A stretch of 64,000 bases of DNA, from contig CAVXLJ010000017.1 in the NCBI GenBank assembly GCA_963762605.1, forward strand, positions 343,364 through 407,363. Direction: 5' to 3'. Positions 1 through 11,035 of the stretch are shown here, piece after piece. This stretch comes from CAVSRC01 sp963762605. GTDB lineage: Bacteria; Pseudomonadota; Alphaproteobacteria; Rhizobiales; Kaistiaceae. The translations under genes and the position numbers were made by a program. A model generated the notes under the pieces. That model had not been told where the DNA came from and made no database searches. It saw only the letters and a list, made by a program, of their open reading frames with translations. Every line of letters begins with the position of its first letter. Position 1 is the stretch's first letter.

Positions 1-167
1 CGGCGGATTCGGCGCCAAAGCTCGACACCAGCGCGACGCGGCCGGGATAGAGTTCGTTCGCCGCGACGGCGATGACCGCGGCGGCATCGCGGTCTCCGTA
101 GCGCGCATTGAGCAGGTTGGCTTCGGCTTCGGTGCCCTCCTCCGGATCGACGGCCAGCGCCACGGCG

Positions 168-181
<14 letters not shown>
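1..181 (-). CDS. cysH: Phosphoadenylyl/adenylyl-sulfate reductase, N-terminal part (runs off window)
   Basis: Only the first 60 residues are inside the window. They end in VSSFGAESA, the start of the nucleotide-binding (PP-loop-like) segment typical of CysH, which reduces APS or PAPS to sulfite in assimilatory sulfate reduction in the cytoplasm. The ATG at 181-179 overlaps the end of cysI by 14 bases, so the two are translationally coupled. Last visible member of the minus-strand run cysG-DUF2849-cysI-cysH. Whether it prefers APS or PAPS cannot be told because the cysteine motifs lie outside the window. Confidence 0.85.
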
Positions 182-1825
<1,644 letters not shown>

Positions 1826-1826
<1 letters not shown>

Positions 1827-2158
1827 CAGGAGGCTCCGGTCAACCTGGCGCGCTCGGCATCGCCGTAGGCAACCGTTGGCCCGCGCTCGGCGCGGATGCG
1901 CTCGCGCAGGCGCACCGGCACCGGCAGGCCGCCGGTCACCACCACGTCGATCGGGTAGGCTTCGAGAACGACCTGCGCATCGGTCTCGATCCTGGCGCAG
2001 GCGAGCCCACCCTCCAGGTCCGAACCGTCCGCGAGCACGCGTGCTTGCGCGATATCGACCGTCCAGCCGCCTTCCGAATCGAGAAAGACGACGCGGCCGC
2101 TCTTGAGATCGTTCGCGGTGATCACCTTGGCCGGGCCTTCGCTGGCTGCCTTGAACAT
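1826..2158 (-). CDS. DUF2849 family protein, sulfite-reduction operon
   Basis: A 110-residue soluble protein beginning MFKAASEGPAKVITANDL, with a segment around LKSGRVVFLDSEGGW typical of the DUF2849 family. The family is regularly found directly upstream of cysI in alphaproteobacteria, as here: it sits between siroheme synthase (44 bases away) and cysI, and its stop overlaps the cysI start. The biochemical role is unknown. Context suggests an accessory role in electron delivery to, or assembly of, the reductase, perhaps standing in for the CysJ flavoprotein that is not seen here. No cysteine or metal motif is evident. Confidence 0.85.
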
Positions 2159-2202
2159 TCTTGCGTTCCCTGTCGCGCCTGCGGCGCTCCCCGCCTCTTG
2201 GC

Positions 2203-3618
2203 TCAAGCGGCCAGTTCGGTAAGCGCCGATGGCGCGCCGGCGATAGCCCCGGCGGCGACCACCTCGCCGACGATGATGAGCACGGGTCCGCTGATCTCGG
2301 GGCGGCCGGCGAGCGAAGCCAGTTCGTCCAGCCGACCGGCATAGGCGCGGGCGTCGGCACGCGAGGCGTTCTCGATGACGGCCACCGGCGTTGCCGCACT
2401 GAGCCCAGCTTCGATCAGCCGTGCGGCGACCCTGGCTGCGACCGTGCGGCCCATATAGACCGCGACGGTCGCGCCGCGGAGCGCAAGGCCCGCCCAATCG
2501 GGCAGCGTCTCGCCATCGGCGCTGTGGCCGGTGGCGAAGACCAGCGACGAGGATGTCTCTCTCAATGTCAGCGGGATTTCCGCTTCCGCCGCCGCCGCAA
2601 GCGCCGCCGTGATGCCAGGCACGATGTCGAAGGAAACTCCGGCGGCACGCAGCGCGGCGATTTCCTCGCCGGCACGGCCGAAGATCAGCGGATCGCCCGA
2701 CTTCAACCGCACGACGCGGTGGCCGGCGAGTGCCTCGCCGACGATCAGTCGGTTGATTTCGTCCTGGCTGACCGAATGGGCGCCTTTCGCCTTGCCGACC
2801 GAAATGCGGCGCGCATCGCGGCGGCCCTGGGCGACGATGGCGTCGGGCACCAGCTGGTCATGAATGATGACGTCGGCCTCCTGCAAAACGCGTTGGGCGC
2901 GCAGCGTCAGCAGGTCCTCGGCGCCCGGCCCGGCGCCGACCAGCGAGACGTGGCCGGACGAGCCGGGATCGATTTCCAGCGCCCGCAGTGCCTCGGCTTC
3001 GGCCTCCTGCCGGCGACCGGCAAAGACCTTCTCGGCAATCGGGCCGGAGAAGAAACGTGCCCAATAGCGCCGCCGGTCGGCGAACGAAGTCAGGGTCGCA
3101 CGCACCTGGCCGCGCAGCGTCTCGGCGAGCGTGGCGAGGTCGCCCAGTGCCGGCGCCAGGGTGGCTTCGATACGGGCGCGCAGCTGCCGGGTGAGCACCG
3201 GCGCCACACCCTCGCTGCCGATGGCGACGGCGAGCGGCGCCCGGTTGACCAAAGCCGGCGTGTAGAAATCGCAGAGCTCGGGACGGTCGACGACGTTGAC
3301 CGGCACGCCGGCTTCGCGCGCCAGAGCGCACACCTCGCGGTCGCTCTCCTCCGATCCGGTGGCGGCGAAGACCAGCGCAGCGCCGGCCAGGTCGGCGGCC
3401 ACCGGAAAGGCGCCGCGCCAGTCGCCGTGGGCGGCGATCAGATCGGCGCCGGTCTCGCGGTCGAGCGTGGCAGCGAAGACGACGATCTCGGCGCGGGTCT
3501 CGGACAAGAGCCGGATCTTGGCGGCCGCTTCCGCGCCGCCGCCGACGATGACGACGCGGCGCCCGGCGACCTTGTGAAAGGCGGGAAATACGGCAAGCTT
3601 GCGGGCCGTTTCGGACAT
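2203..3618 (-). CDS. cysG: Siroheme synthase (multifunctional CysG)
   Basis: A 471-residue protein with the CysG architecture. The N-terminal third (about 1-215) is the precorrin-2 dehydrogenase/ferrochelatase part with the dinucleotide-binding VVIVGGGAEAAAK. The C-terminal part (about 218-465) is uroporphyrinogen-III C-methyltransferase with HVSLVGAGPGAEDLLTLRA, VVRLKSGDPLIFGRAGEE and the VYMG region. It converts uroporphyrinogen III to siroheme, the cofactor of CysI, which is encoded two genes downstream. Length agrees with fused CysG proteins. It is the first gene of the operon; the 180-base gap to the downstream end of the agl operon should hold the promoter. Confidence 0.94.
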   Translation of the reverse strand: MSETARKLAVFPAFHKVAGRRVVIVGGGAEAAAKIRLLSETRAEIVVFAATLDRETGADLIAAHGDWRGAFPVAADLAGAALVFAATGSEESDREVCALAREAGVPVNVVDRPELCDFYTPALVNRAPLAVAIGSEGVAPVLTRQLRARIEATLAPALGDLATLAETLRGQVRATLTSFADRRRYWARFFSGPIAEKVFAGRRQEAEAEALRALEIDPGSSGHVSLVGAGPGAEDLLTLRAQRVLQEADVIIHDQLVPDAIVAQGRRDARRISVGKAKGAHSVSQDEINRLIVGEALAGHRVVRLKSGDPLIFGRAGEEIAALRAAGVSFDIVPGITAALAAAAEAEIPLTLRETSSSLVFATGHSADGETLPDWAGLALRGATVAVYMGRTVAARVAARLIEAGLSAATPVAVIENASRADARAYAGRLDELASLAGRPEISGPVLIIVGEVVAAGAIAGAPSALTELAA

Positions 3619-3798
3619 CGCGCGACCTCCATGAGACGCCGTCCCGGCGGCTCATGGGCGGGGCGGATCGATCGCGCAAAAGTTAAGGAGTGGCCCGGCG
3701 AGCGACGACGACGACGGTTCCAATCTCGGCAAGGCTCAGAGAAAATGTTTCCGGCCGCCGCACGCTAGGCGCAAGAAACCGGCAATGTCGCCGGAGGC

Positions 3799-4890
3799 TC
3801 AGGCCCGCGGGAAGGCGTGGCCCTGGTCGTCGAAGACGTGCAGCACCTCGGCCGGCGCGGCCAGCGCAATATCGCTGCCGCGCTGGAGCTGAACGTTGCC
3901 CTCGAGCTTGGCGATGATCGGCTCCTCGTAGCCGCAGTCGACATAGAGCAGGCTCAACTCGCCGAGGTGCTCGATGATGTCGAGCCGGCCGTGGAAGATC
4001 GGCGTGCCGCCGCTAGTGGCGAGCGACAGATTCTCCGGGCGCACTCCGAGCCTTCCCTTCATGCCCACGGCGCCGGCCGGGATCTTCGCCGTCACGGCCA
4101 CCGGCTCGTGATGCTCGGGCCGCACACGCGCCTCGCCGTCGCCCGCTTCGATGGTGCAGGGCACGATATTCATGGCAGGCGAGCCGATGAAGCCGGCGAC
4201 GAACAGGTTGTCCGGCCGATTATAGAGTTCCATCGGCGTGCCGACCTGCTCGATGATGCCGGCGCGCAGCACCACGATGCGGTCGGCGAGTGTCATCGCC
4301 TCCACCTGATCGTGGGTGACGTAGACCATGGTCACTTCTTTCATGCGCTCGTGAAGCTTGGCAATCTCGATGCGCATGGTGACGCGCAGTGCCGCGTCGA
4401 GGTTGGACAGCGGCTCGTCGAAGAGGAAGACCCGCGGATTGCGCACGATGGCGCGGCCGATGGCGACGCGCTGGCGCTGGCCACCGGAGAGCTGCTTGGG
4501 CAGGCGGTCGAGATAATCCGTCAACTGGAGGATATCGGCGGCGTTGCGGACTTGTTTGTCGATCTCGTCCTTCTTCGCCTTCGCCAGCTTCATGCCGAAG
4601 GCCATGTTGTTGTAGACGGTCATATGCGGGTAGAGCGCGTATGACTGGAAGACCATGGCGATGCCGCGCAGCGCCGGCGGCAGCTCGTTGACTTCCTCGC
4701 CGTCGAATTCGATCGTGCCCGAGGTGATCTCCTCAAGGCCGGCGATCAGGCGCAAGAGCGTGGACTTGCCACAGCCCGACGGGCCGACGAAGACCACGAA
4801 CTCGCCCGACTTGATATCGAGATCGACGCCCTTGATCACTTCGACGTGGCCGAAGGACTTCTTGACCTCACGCAGCCGCAGCTCGCCCAT
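3799..4890 (-). CDS. aglK: Sugar ABC transporter ATP-binding protein (AglK/MsmK type)
   Basis: A 363-residue CUT1-family ATPase that powers the AglEFG importer. It has Walker A GPSGCGKST (36-44), Q82, signature LSGGQ (134-138), Walker B FLFDEP (155-160) and switch H193. After about 240 comes the C-terminal TOBE/regulatory domain normal for UgpC/MalK-like ATPases. It is the last gene of aglE-F-G-K, separated by 26 bases from aglG. The aglA alpha-glucosidase found in classical rhizobial agl operons is not between aglG and aglK here, so the transported sugar need not be an alpha-glucoside. Confidence 0.9.
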   Translation of the reverse strand: MGELRLREVKKSFGHVEVIKGVDLDIKSGEFVVFVGPSGCGKSTLLRLIAGLEEITSGTIEFDGEEVNELPPALRGIAMVFQSYALYPHMTVYNNMAFGMKLAKAKKDEIDKQVRNAADILQLTDYLDRLPKQLSGGQRQRVAIGRAIVRNPRVFLFDEPLSNLDAALRVTMRIEIAKLHERMKEVTMVYVTHDQVEAMTLADRIVVLRAGIIEQVGTPMELYNRPDNLFVAGFIGSPAMNIVPCTIEAGDGEARVRPEHHEPVAVTAKIPAGAVGMKGRLGVRPENLSLATSGGTPIFHGRLDIIEHLGELSLLYVDCGYEEPIIAKLEGNVQLQRGSDIALAAPAEVLHVFDDQGHAFPRA

Positions 4891-4916
4891 TACAGCTTCC
4901 CTCTTTCGTCCATCGC

Positions 4917-6070
4917 CTAGCCGCCCTTCACCGATCCGGCCAGCAGGCCGCGCACCAGATAGCGTTGCAGTGAGAAGAACACCAACAGCGGAACCATGAT
5001 CGACACGAAGGCGGACGTGGTCAGAATTTCCCAGTCGCCGCCGCGGGATCCCAGCAGCGCCCGCAAGCGCCCGGTCAGCACCAGCTGATTGTCCTGCTGG
5101 CCCAGGAACACGATCGCCACCAGAGGTCGTTCCATACCCACAGGAACTGGAAGATGGCGAAGGAGGCGAGCGCCGGAACCGACAGCGGCAAGACGATGCG
5201 CACGAAGATTTCGAAATCGGTGGCGCCGTCGACGCGCGCCGATTCCATGATCTCGTTAGGCAGGCCGGCTATGTAGTTGCGTAGCAGATAGATGGCGAGC
5301 GGCAGGCCGAAGCCGGTATGCGCCAGCCATATGCCAAGATAGGTCTTGGCCGGCACGCCGAACACATGCCCGACATCGTTGTAGAATCTGAGCAGCGGGA
5401 TCAGCGACATCTGCAGGGGCACGACCAGCAAGCCGACGACGATCGAGAGCAGCAGCGCCCGCCCGGGGAAGCGCATCCAGGCGAGCGCATAGGCCGCGTA
5501 GGCCGCGATCAGGATCGGGATGACGGTCGATGGTATGGTCACCGTCAACGAGTTGATGAAGGACTGGCCGAGCCCCGCGGCGGTCAGCACCGTCTTGTAG
5601 TTATCGAGCGTGAAGGTCGGCGGCTTCAGGGCCGTGTAGAAGAGCCTGCGACCGGCGTCGGCGGCAAAGGGCGTATCCGAAGCCATCTGGTAGCTGCCAT
5701 CCTTGTTGATGGTCAGCGTGCCGCCGTCCGGCAGCGGCGCCGTCGCGCCGGCCTTGAATTCCTCGGGCTTCACGATCCTGGTGCCGAAGGCAACGACACT
5801 GCCGGTGTTGCCGGAGAGCACATTGCCCTTGATCACGTATTTGCCGTTCTCCTGCACCTGGGTCGAGGGATCGGCAGAATGCGTGATGAAGTTCTGTTGG
5901 CTGGTCGTCAGGGCCGTCCACCAGCCCGAGACGGCAATCGCGTCCTTGTTGCGCAGTGAGGTCACCAGGATGCCGATGGTCGGGAGCGTCCAGATGATGA
6001 CGATCAAGATGACCGAGGCATGAACAAGATACTTGCCCCACTTGCCCTTGCGGCGCTTAATCACTGCCAT
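4917..6070 (-). CDS. aglG: Sugar ABC transporter permease AglG, frameshifted as read
   Basis: Inner-membrane permease of the agl importer, with an N-terminal membrane segment, a periplasmic insertion of about 120 residues characteristic of AglG, and the EAA loop (ESARVDGATDFEIF) that docks on the ATPase. The reading frame breaks near 5122-5124 after WVWNDL. The remaining C-terminal 70 residues (VAIVFLGQQDNQLVLTGR...) continue in the next frame to the TAG at 4917. Restoring one base gives 384 residues, the usual AglG length. The ATG at 6070 lies one base beyond the aglF stop. Either a sequencing error or a recent inactivating deletion; the reading on both sides is otherwise perfect. Confidence 0.9.
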
Positions 6071-6071
6071 A

Positions 6072-7079
6072 TCAGCGCCCCGCCTGTTCGGCGTTGAGAC
6101 GCCGGATGTTCCAGATCATGATCGGTATCACCGCAATCATGATGACGACGGCAATGGTGGCACCGCGGCCGAAGTCGCCGCCGCCGCGGAACATCCAGTC
6201 GTACATCATGTTGGCCAGGACCTGCGTGTTCCACTGGCCGTTGGTCATGGCGATGACGATGTCGAAGACCTTGAGCACCGTGATGGTGATCGTCGTCCAC
6301 ACCACCGCGATCGAGCTCCAGATCTGCGGTACCATGATGTAGAAGAAGATGTGCCAGCCCTTGGCGCCGTCGATCGTCGCCGCTTCGATGGTCTCCTCGG
6401 GAACGCCGCGCAGCGCCGCCGACAGAATGACCATGGCGAAGCCGGTCTGGATCCAAACCAGGATCACCATCAGGAAGAAGTTGTTCCAGAACGGAATCGT
6501 GATCCACGGCTCCGGCGCCAGGCCGAACAGCTTCATGACAGCGTTGAGCAGGCCGATCTGGGGCTGGTCGGCGCCGCGATATTCGTAAATGAACTTCCAG
6601 ATGACGCTGGCGCCGACGAAGGAGATCGCCATCGGCATGAAGACCATGCTCTTGGCGATGTTGCCCCACCAGATGCGGTCGGTGAGGTAGGCAATCACCA
6701 GCCCGATGAAGGTGCTCGCCGCCGGCACCACGATCAGCCACTGGATGTTGTTGACGACCGACTCCTGGAACTGCTGGTCGTTGATGGCCCAAACGTAGTT
6801 GCTGATGCCGACGAACTTGACGCCGCTGCGGCCGAAGAAGCTCAGCAGCAGCGAGTCGAGGGCCGGATAGACGAGATAGAGGCCCAGGAACAGGATTGCC
6901 GGGCCGAGGAACAGCCAGGGCCGAATGGTGGCCGAGATCTTCTGGTTGTGCGCCGCCTGTTTGGCAGGGCCGCGCGGCGGCCAGATGAGATCGAGAATCT
7001 TGTTGGCGGCGTAGAAGTAAACTGCCGCAAGCCCGGCGCCGATGACGACCGTGATGAGCGCGCTAAACAGCTGCCCCAT
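6072..7079 (-). CDS. aglF: Sugar ABC transporter permease AglF
   Basis: A 335-residue inner-membrane permease with about seven predicted hydrophobic segments and the EAA motif EAATIDGAKGWHIFFYI near residue 240 that contacts AglK. It pairs with AglG to form the channel. It follows aglE after a 188-base gap containing stem-loops and abuts aglG. The sequence is typical of MalF-like CUT1 permeases of the Agl subgroup, which are shorter than enterobacterial MalF. Confidence 0.92.
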   Translation of the reverse strand: MGQLFSALITVVIGAGLAAVYFYAANKILDLIWPPRGPAKQAAHNQKISATIRPWLFLGPAILFLGLYLVYPALDSLLLSFFGRSGVKFVGISNYVWAINDQQFQESVVNNIQWLIVVPAASTFIGLVIAYLTDRIWWGNIAKSMVFMPMAISFVGASVIWKFIYEYRGADQPQIGLLNAVMKLFGLAPEPWITIPFWNNFFLMVILVWIQTGFAMVILSAALRGVPEETIEAATIDGAKGWHIFFYIMVPQIWSSIAVVWTTITITVLKVFDIVIAMTNGQWNTQVLANMMYDWMFRGGGDFGRGATIAVVIMIAVIPIMIWNIRRLNAEQAGR

Positions 7080-7201
7080 TCTGTTCCCCCGTCCCCTCGC
7101 CCAAGGATGGCGCCGCCCCGGTTATTGTTTCGGCAAGGCTATCGGTAAAGAGCGGACGACACAACAGATGCCGAAACGCGCCGTCCTCCCCCCGAGCACG
7201 T

Positions 7202-7231
7202 GCAGGTCCCGGGGGAGACCCCGGAACCTGC
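7202..7231. other. Stem-loop between aglE and aglF
   Basis: Inverted repeat with arms 7202-7214 and 7219-7231, one internal mismatch and a 4-base loop. It lies downstream of the aglE stop on the minus strand. A second small hairpin (7245-7250 pairing with 7256-7261) sits right at the aglE end. There is no clear T tract, so a transcript-stabilising or partial attenuation role, raising binding-protein output over the permeases, is more likely than full termination. Confidence 0.65.
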
Positions 7232-7267
7232 TGTTTGATCAAGTCAGTGAGAAAGTCACTGCGTCGA

Positions 7268-8635
7268 CTACTTGAGCGCGTCCCAATCCTTCTGGACCTG
7301 GTCGGCCATCGCCTTGGCGGACTCGCCGCCGACATAGCTGACCATGCCCTTCCAGAACGAACCGGCGCCGATCTTGCCGGGCATCAGGTCCGACGCGTCG
7401 AAGCGGAACGTGGTGGCGTTCTGAATGATCGCGTTTTCACCCTTCAGCGTATCGTTGGGATACACGTCGGTGTTGACCAGCTTGGACGGCGTGAAGAAGT
7501 TCCACTGGTTCATCGCGATCTCGGAAGCGATCGGCGTCTCCAGGAATTCGATGAAGGCGCGGGCCGCGGGCGAGTCCTTGGTGATGCCGAACAGGGTGCC
7601 GGCACCCTCGACCGGCTTGCCGAGCTTCGGCTCGCTGGCATAGGGCGGGAAGTAGAAGAAGTTCGCGTCCGTGCCGAGCTTGACGTCCTTCGGGAAGAAG
7701 GCCGGGATGAACGACGCCATGTGCATCATGTAGCAGCGCGGCGGCGAGGTGAAGAGGCCCTTGGGGGCGTCGCGGAAGTCGGTCGAAGCAACCGCTGCGG
7801 CACCGCCGTCGACGAACTTGTCGTTCTTCGCGAACCAGCCGAATTCGTCGATCGCCTTGATCACGCGCGGGTCGTTGAACTTCACGGTGTTGTTGACCCA
7901 ACCGTCATAGACGTCCGGCGGATTGAGGCGCAGCATGAGGTCCTCAACCCAGTCGGTCGCCGGCCAGCCGGTCGCGGCCTGCGAGCCGATACCGATGCAC
8001 CACGGCGTGCCGCCGTCCTTGACGATCTGCTCGGTCAGAGCCTTGAGCTCTTCCATCGTCTGCGGAATCTTGTAGCCGGCATCCTTGAAGTTTGCCGGGA
8101 CATACCAGACGAGGCTCTTGAGGTCGGCCTTCCACGGGAAGGTGAACAGCTGCTTGTTGCCGCTCTTGTCAGCATAGGTCGACAGATCGACCCAGGACTG
8201 TCCGGCCGCGTAGTTGTTCAGCAGCCAGCTCTTCACGCTGTCGCCGAGCGGGCTCAGGTAGCCCTTGCTGGCAATGTCGGCGGCCAGGCCGGGCTGCGGG
8301 AACACCGAGATGTTGGCCGGGCTGCCGGCCTGCGTATCGATGACGATCTGCTGCTCGAACGAATCGGAACCGGTGTGCTGGATGGTGACGCCGGTCGCCG
8401 CCTCGAAATAGGCAAGCACCTTCTTGAAGCCGACCTCGTCGGCGGTCAGCCACGGGCTGAAGATCGAAAGGGTCTGACCCTTCAGATCCTGATGCGCGGC
8501 CGAAAAGTCGTGGTAGCTCTTCCAGTTGAAGGCCGGATTGCTGTCAATCGGAACAGCAAGATCGGCCGCGGCGGCTGACCCGACGGACAGTGCCAGGGTC
8601 GCAGCAGCGCCTAACAAGACATGGCGTAGTTTCAT
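7268..8635 (-). CDS. aglE: Sugar ABC transporter substrate-binding protein AglE
   Basis: A 455-residue periplasmic binding protein. The signal peptide is MKLRHVLLGAAATLALSVGS ending in AAA before ADLAVPID. The body has the family-1 binding-protein features seen in AglE (LKGQTLSIFSPW near the mature N-terminus, LEEL-like hinge segments and aromatic-rich binding regions). The start at 8635 was chosen because it has a strong GGAGG ribosome-binding site 7-11 bases upstream and begins the signal peptide; the open frame continues to 8821 but that part is regulatory DNA. First gene of the aglEFGK operon, divergent from aglR. Confidence 0.92.
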   Translation of the reverse strand: MKLRHVLLGAAATLALSVGSAAAADLAVPIDSNPAFNWKSYHDFSAAHQDLKGQTLSIFSPWLTADEVGFKKVLAYFEAATGVTIQHTGSDSFEQQIVIDTQAGSPANISVFPQPGLAADIASKGYLSPLGDSVKSWLLNNYAAGQSWVDLSTYADKSGNKQLFTFPWKADLKSLVWYVPANFKDAGYKIPQTMEELKALTEQIVKDGGTPWCIGIGSQAATGWPATDWVEDLMLRLNPPDVYDGWVNNTVKFNDPRVIKAIDEFGWFAKNDKFVDGGAAAVASTDFRDAPKGLFTSPPRCYMMHMASFIPAFFPKDVKLGTDANFFYFPPYASEPKLGKPVEGAGTLFGITKDSPAARAFIEFLETPIASEIAMNQWNFFTPSKLVNTDVYPNDTLKGENAIIQNATTFRFDASDLMPGKIGAGSFWKGMVSYVGGESAKAMADQVQKDWDALK

Positions 8636-8775
8636 CTTAAGAACCTCCCTTGGAGCAAGTTTGGCGATGGAGTGGGTGATGTGTTCGGGTCGACGCGCGT
8701 CATTCTGCACGCGCGTCATTGCGACTACCTCCCATGAAGCTCCGGGTTGCAGGTCGATGCAAATCAACTCTGTGC

Positions 8776-8789
8776 CCAAAGCGCTTTGG
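8776..8789. promoter_or_regulatory. LacI-type operator, aglE side
   Basis: Perfect 14-base palindrome with core AAAGCGCTTT (CCAAAGCGCTTTGG), 141 bases upstream of the aglE start. LacI/GalR-family repressors bind palindromes with a central CG of this kind. The same 10-base core recurs at 8989-8998, and the LacI-family gene aglR is adjacent, so AglR is the likely ligand. Confidence 0.75.
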
Positions 8790-8988
8790 AGCATCATGTT
8801 CGATGCCGTCGAAGCCGTCAAGCGACCCTTTGTCCGGGGCCATTTGGTCGCGCTGTGGGGATGCCGCAGCGTTTGGGTTTGGCGGTTTGGCGCAGGATTT
8901 TCCCTCTGCCGACGGCTCCTGGCCCGTCACGACGCGTGAAATCGCCGTTTCGCCCCGTTTCGGGGGGGTGGCTTGCGCGGCGTTTCCG

Positions 8989-8998
8989 AAAGCGCTTT
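8989..8998. promoter_or_regulatory. LacI-type operator, aglR side
   Basis: Second copy of the palindrome AAAGCGCTTT, 28 bases before the aglR start and just before its AGGAGG ribosome-binding site. This placement would let AglR block its own transcript. The two operators are about 210 bases apart, a distance that could permit looping. Apart from these sites and the aglE promoter I see nothing else in the 390-base gap 8636-9025. Confidence 0.72.
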
Positions 8999-9025
8999 GA
9001 ATCGTCCAGGAGGCATGCGCCAAGA

Positions 9026-10045
9026 ATGAGGCTCAAGGACCTGGCCGATCACCTCGGCCTGTCGCAAACGACCGTCAGCCGGGCACTCAACGGCTATCCG
9101 GAAGTGAGCGCGGCGACGCGGCAACGCGTGCTCGAAGCCGCCCAGCGCTATCACTATCGGCCGAATCCGAGCGCCCGGCGGCTGGCCACCGGACGCGCCG
9201 GCGCCGTCGGCGCCGTGCTGCCCACCGACCGCAACCTGCTGGTCGATCCGCATTTCGTCGAGTTCCTGGCCGGCGTCGGCGAAAGGCTGGTCGAGGACGA
9301 GATGGACATCGTGCTCAGCCCGTCGCGCGGCGGCGACGAAATCGGCACCTATCGGCGGATCGTAGCCGGAAACCGCGTGGATGCGCTCATCCTTTCGGGG
9401 CCGCTGGTCGAGGACGAGCGCGTGGCGCTGCTGAACGAGCTGGGCCTGCCCTTCGTCATGCACGGGCGCACCATAAGCCACAAACCCTATGCCTGGCTCG
9501 ACATCGACAATGAGGACGCTTTCCGGCGCGCCACCCGCCACCTGCTCGATCTCGGCCACCGGCGCATCGCGCTCATCAACGGCAGCTCGCGTTTCACCTT
9601 TGCGGTTCATCGCGAGCAAGGCTTCCGCAAGGCACTGGCCGAGCGGGAGCTGACGCCCGACGAACGGCTGATCGGCGAGGGGGCGATGACCGACGAGGTC
9701 GGTTTCCGCCTGGCCGAGCGCTTCCTTGCCGAAGAGCCGCGGCCAACCGCCTTCCTCGTGTCGTCAATGATGCTGGCCTTCGGCTGCCTGCGCGTCATCC
9801 GCGCCGCCGGCCTCACCCTCGGCCGGGATGTGTCGCTGATCGCCCATGACGACGTGTTTCCGTTTCTCAACGCCGACCGCATGGTGCCGCCGCTGACGAC
9901 GATGCGCTCGCCGATCCGGGCGGCGGGAACGCGGATCGCCGAGGTGCTGATCGATCTTCTTGGCGGACGGGCGCCGGAGACGGTCCATGAATTGTGGCCC
10001 GTCGAACTGGTGATCCGCGCTTCGACCGGACCAGCACCGTCTTGA
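9026..10045 (+). CDS. aglR: LacI-family transcriptional regulator of the agl operon
   Basis: A 339-residue repressor. The N-terminal helix-turn-helix (residues 1-25, LKDLADHLGLSQTTVSRALNG) and hinge helix (ending near PSARRLATGR) are followed by a periplasmic-binding-protein-like effector domain with DALILSGP, LGHRRIALI and a C-terminal VIRAST. Start at 9026 lies 12 bases after AGGAGG; the longer open frame is upstream regulatory sequence. Divergent from aglE and followed by dgoK and dgoA, so it probably senses the sugar imported by AglEFGK. Confidence 0.9.
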   Translation: MRLKDLADHLGLSQTTVSRALNGYPEVSAATRQRVLEAAQRYHYRPNPSARRLATGRAGAVGAVLPTDRNLLVDPHFVEFLAGVGERLVEDEMDIVLSPSRGGDEIGTYRRIVAGNRVDALILSGPLVEDERVALLNELGLPFVMHGRTISHKPYAWLDIDNEDAFRRATRHLLDLGHRRIALINGSSRFTFAVHREQGFRKALAERELTPDERLIGEGAMTDEVGFRLAERFLAEEPRPTAFLVSSMMLAFGCLRVIRAAGLTLGRDVSLIAHDDVFPFLNADRMVPPLTTMRSPIRAAGTRIAEVLIDLLGGRAPETVHELWPVELVIRASTGPAPS

Positions 10046-10078
10046 CGCCACCCGGTGGCTGCGCGACATAGCCGCGCG

Positions 10079-11035
10079 ATGAAGGAAGATTTCGCCGCGG
10101 CTGCGCTCATCGCCGTCGACTGGGGAACGAGCAATGTGCGCGCCCGGCTCACCGATGGCGGCGGTGCTGTGCTCGCCGAGGCCCGGGGCGACGATGGCAT
10201 CGCCAGGCTCGCCGCGGGCGAGCACGAACCCGCCTTCGCGCGTCTCACCGCCGGCTGGCCGCAGGTTCCGGCGATCATGGCCGGCATGATCGGCAGCCGG
10301 CAGGGCTGGCACGAGGCCGCCTATCTTGCTTGTCCCGCAGCGACCGGCACGCTGGCCGAGGCGGTCGTCCGCTTCTCCTCGGCAAGCGGCCGGCCGATTG
10401 CCATCGTCCCCGGCGTCATGCTGAAAAGCCCGTCGCGCGACGGCGACGTGATGCGCGGCGAGGAGACGCAGATCGTCGGACTCCTCGACGGCGAGCCGGG
10501 CTTCGACGGCGTCGCCATCATGCCAGGCACCCACTCCAAATGGGTGAGCATCGCCGGGGGCACGATCCGCGATTTCCAGACCGTGATGACCGGCGAGTTG
10601 TTCGATCTCCTCGCCCACAAATCCTTCCTGCGCCATTCGGTGGCCCAGGAAGCGGGCGACCTGACATCCTCGCCGGATTTTGCACTTGCCGTGCGGCGCA
10701 CGGTCGGCGAGGGCCTGCCGTTCCTCTCCGCCCTCTTCTCGGTGCGCGCCCGGGCGCTGCTCACCGAGGTCCGCCCGGACGACAATCTCGCCTATCTCTC
10801 GGGGCTGATCATCGGCGGCGAGATCGCCGCGGCACAGGCGAGCGGGCGGCTGACGCCGGGGACCGCCCTGCGCATTATCGGGTCAAGAGCGCTCGGCCGC
10901 GCCTATGCGCAGGCGCTCGCCATCGCCGGCACGAGCGCGCGCGTGCTCGACGGCGATGCACTGGCGCTCGCCGGCCTCATTCATCTTGCCCGCGCCATCG
11001 GTTTCCTTCCGTCCGCCTTTCGGAGTGCTTCATGA
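10079..11035 (+). CDS. dgoK: 2-dehydro-3-deoxygalactonokinase
   Basis: A 318-residue DgoK-family kinase that phosphorylates 2-keto-3-deoxy-galactonate to KDPGal in the DeLey-Doudoroff galactose pathway. The phosphate-binding AVDWGTSNVRARL is near the N-terminus and GTHSKWV in the middle, both typical of DgoK. The ATG at 10079 is the likely start, with a GTG at 10055 as an alternative; neither has a strong ribosome-binding site. Its TGA overlaps the dgoA ATG (ATGA), so the two are coupled. It follows aglR by 33 bases, linking galactonate breakdown to this sugar transport locus. Confidence 0.9.
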   Translation: MKEDFAAAALIAVDWGTSNVRARLTDGGGAVLAEARGDDGIARLAAGEHEPAFARLTAGWPQVPAIMAGMIGSRQGWHEAAYLACPAATGTLAEAVVRFSSASGRPIAIVPGVMLKSPSRDGDVMRGEETQIVGLLDGEPGFDGVAIMPGTHSKWVSIAGGTIRDFQTVMTGELFDLLAHKSFLRHSVAQEAGDLTSSPDFALAVRRTVGEGLPFLSALFSVRARALLTEVRPDDNLAYLSGLIIGGEIAAAQASGRLTPGTALRIIGSRALGRAYAQALAIAGTSARVLDGDALALAGLIHLARAIGFLPSAFRSAS

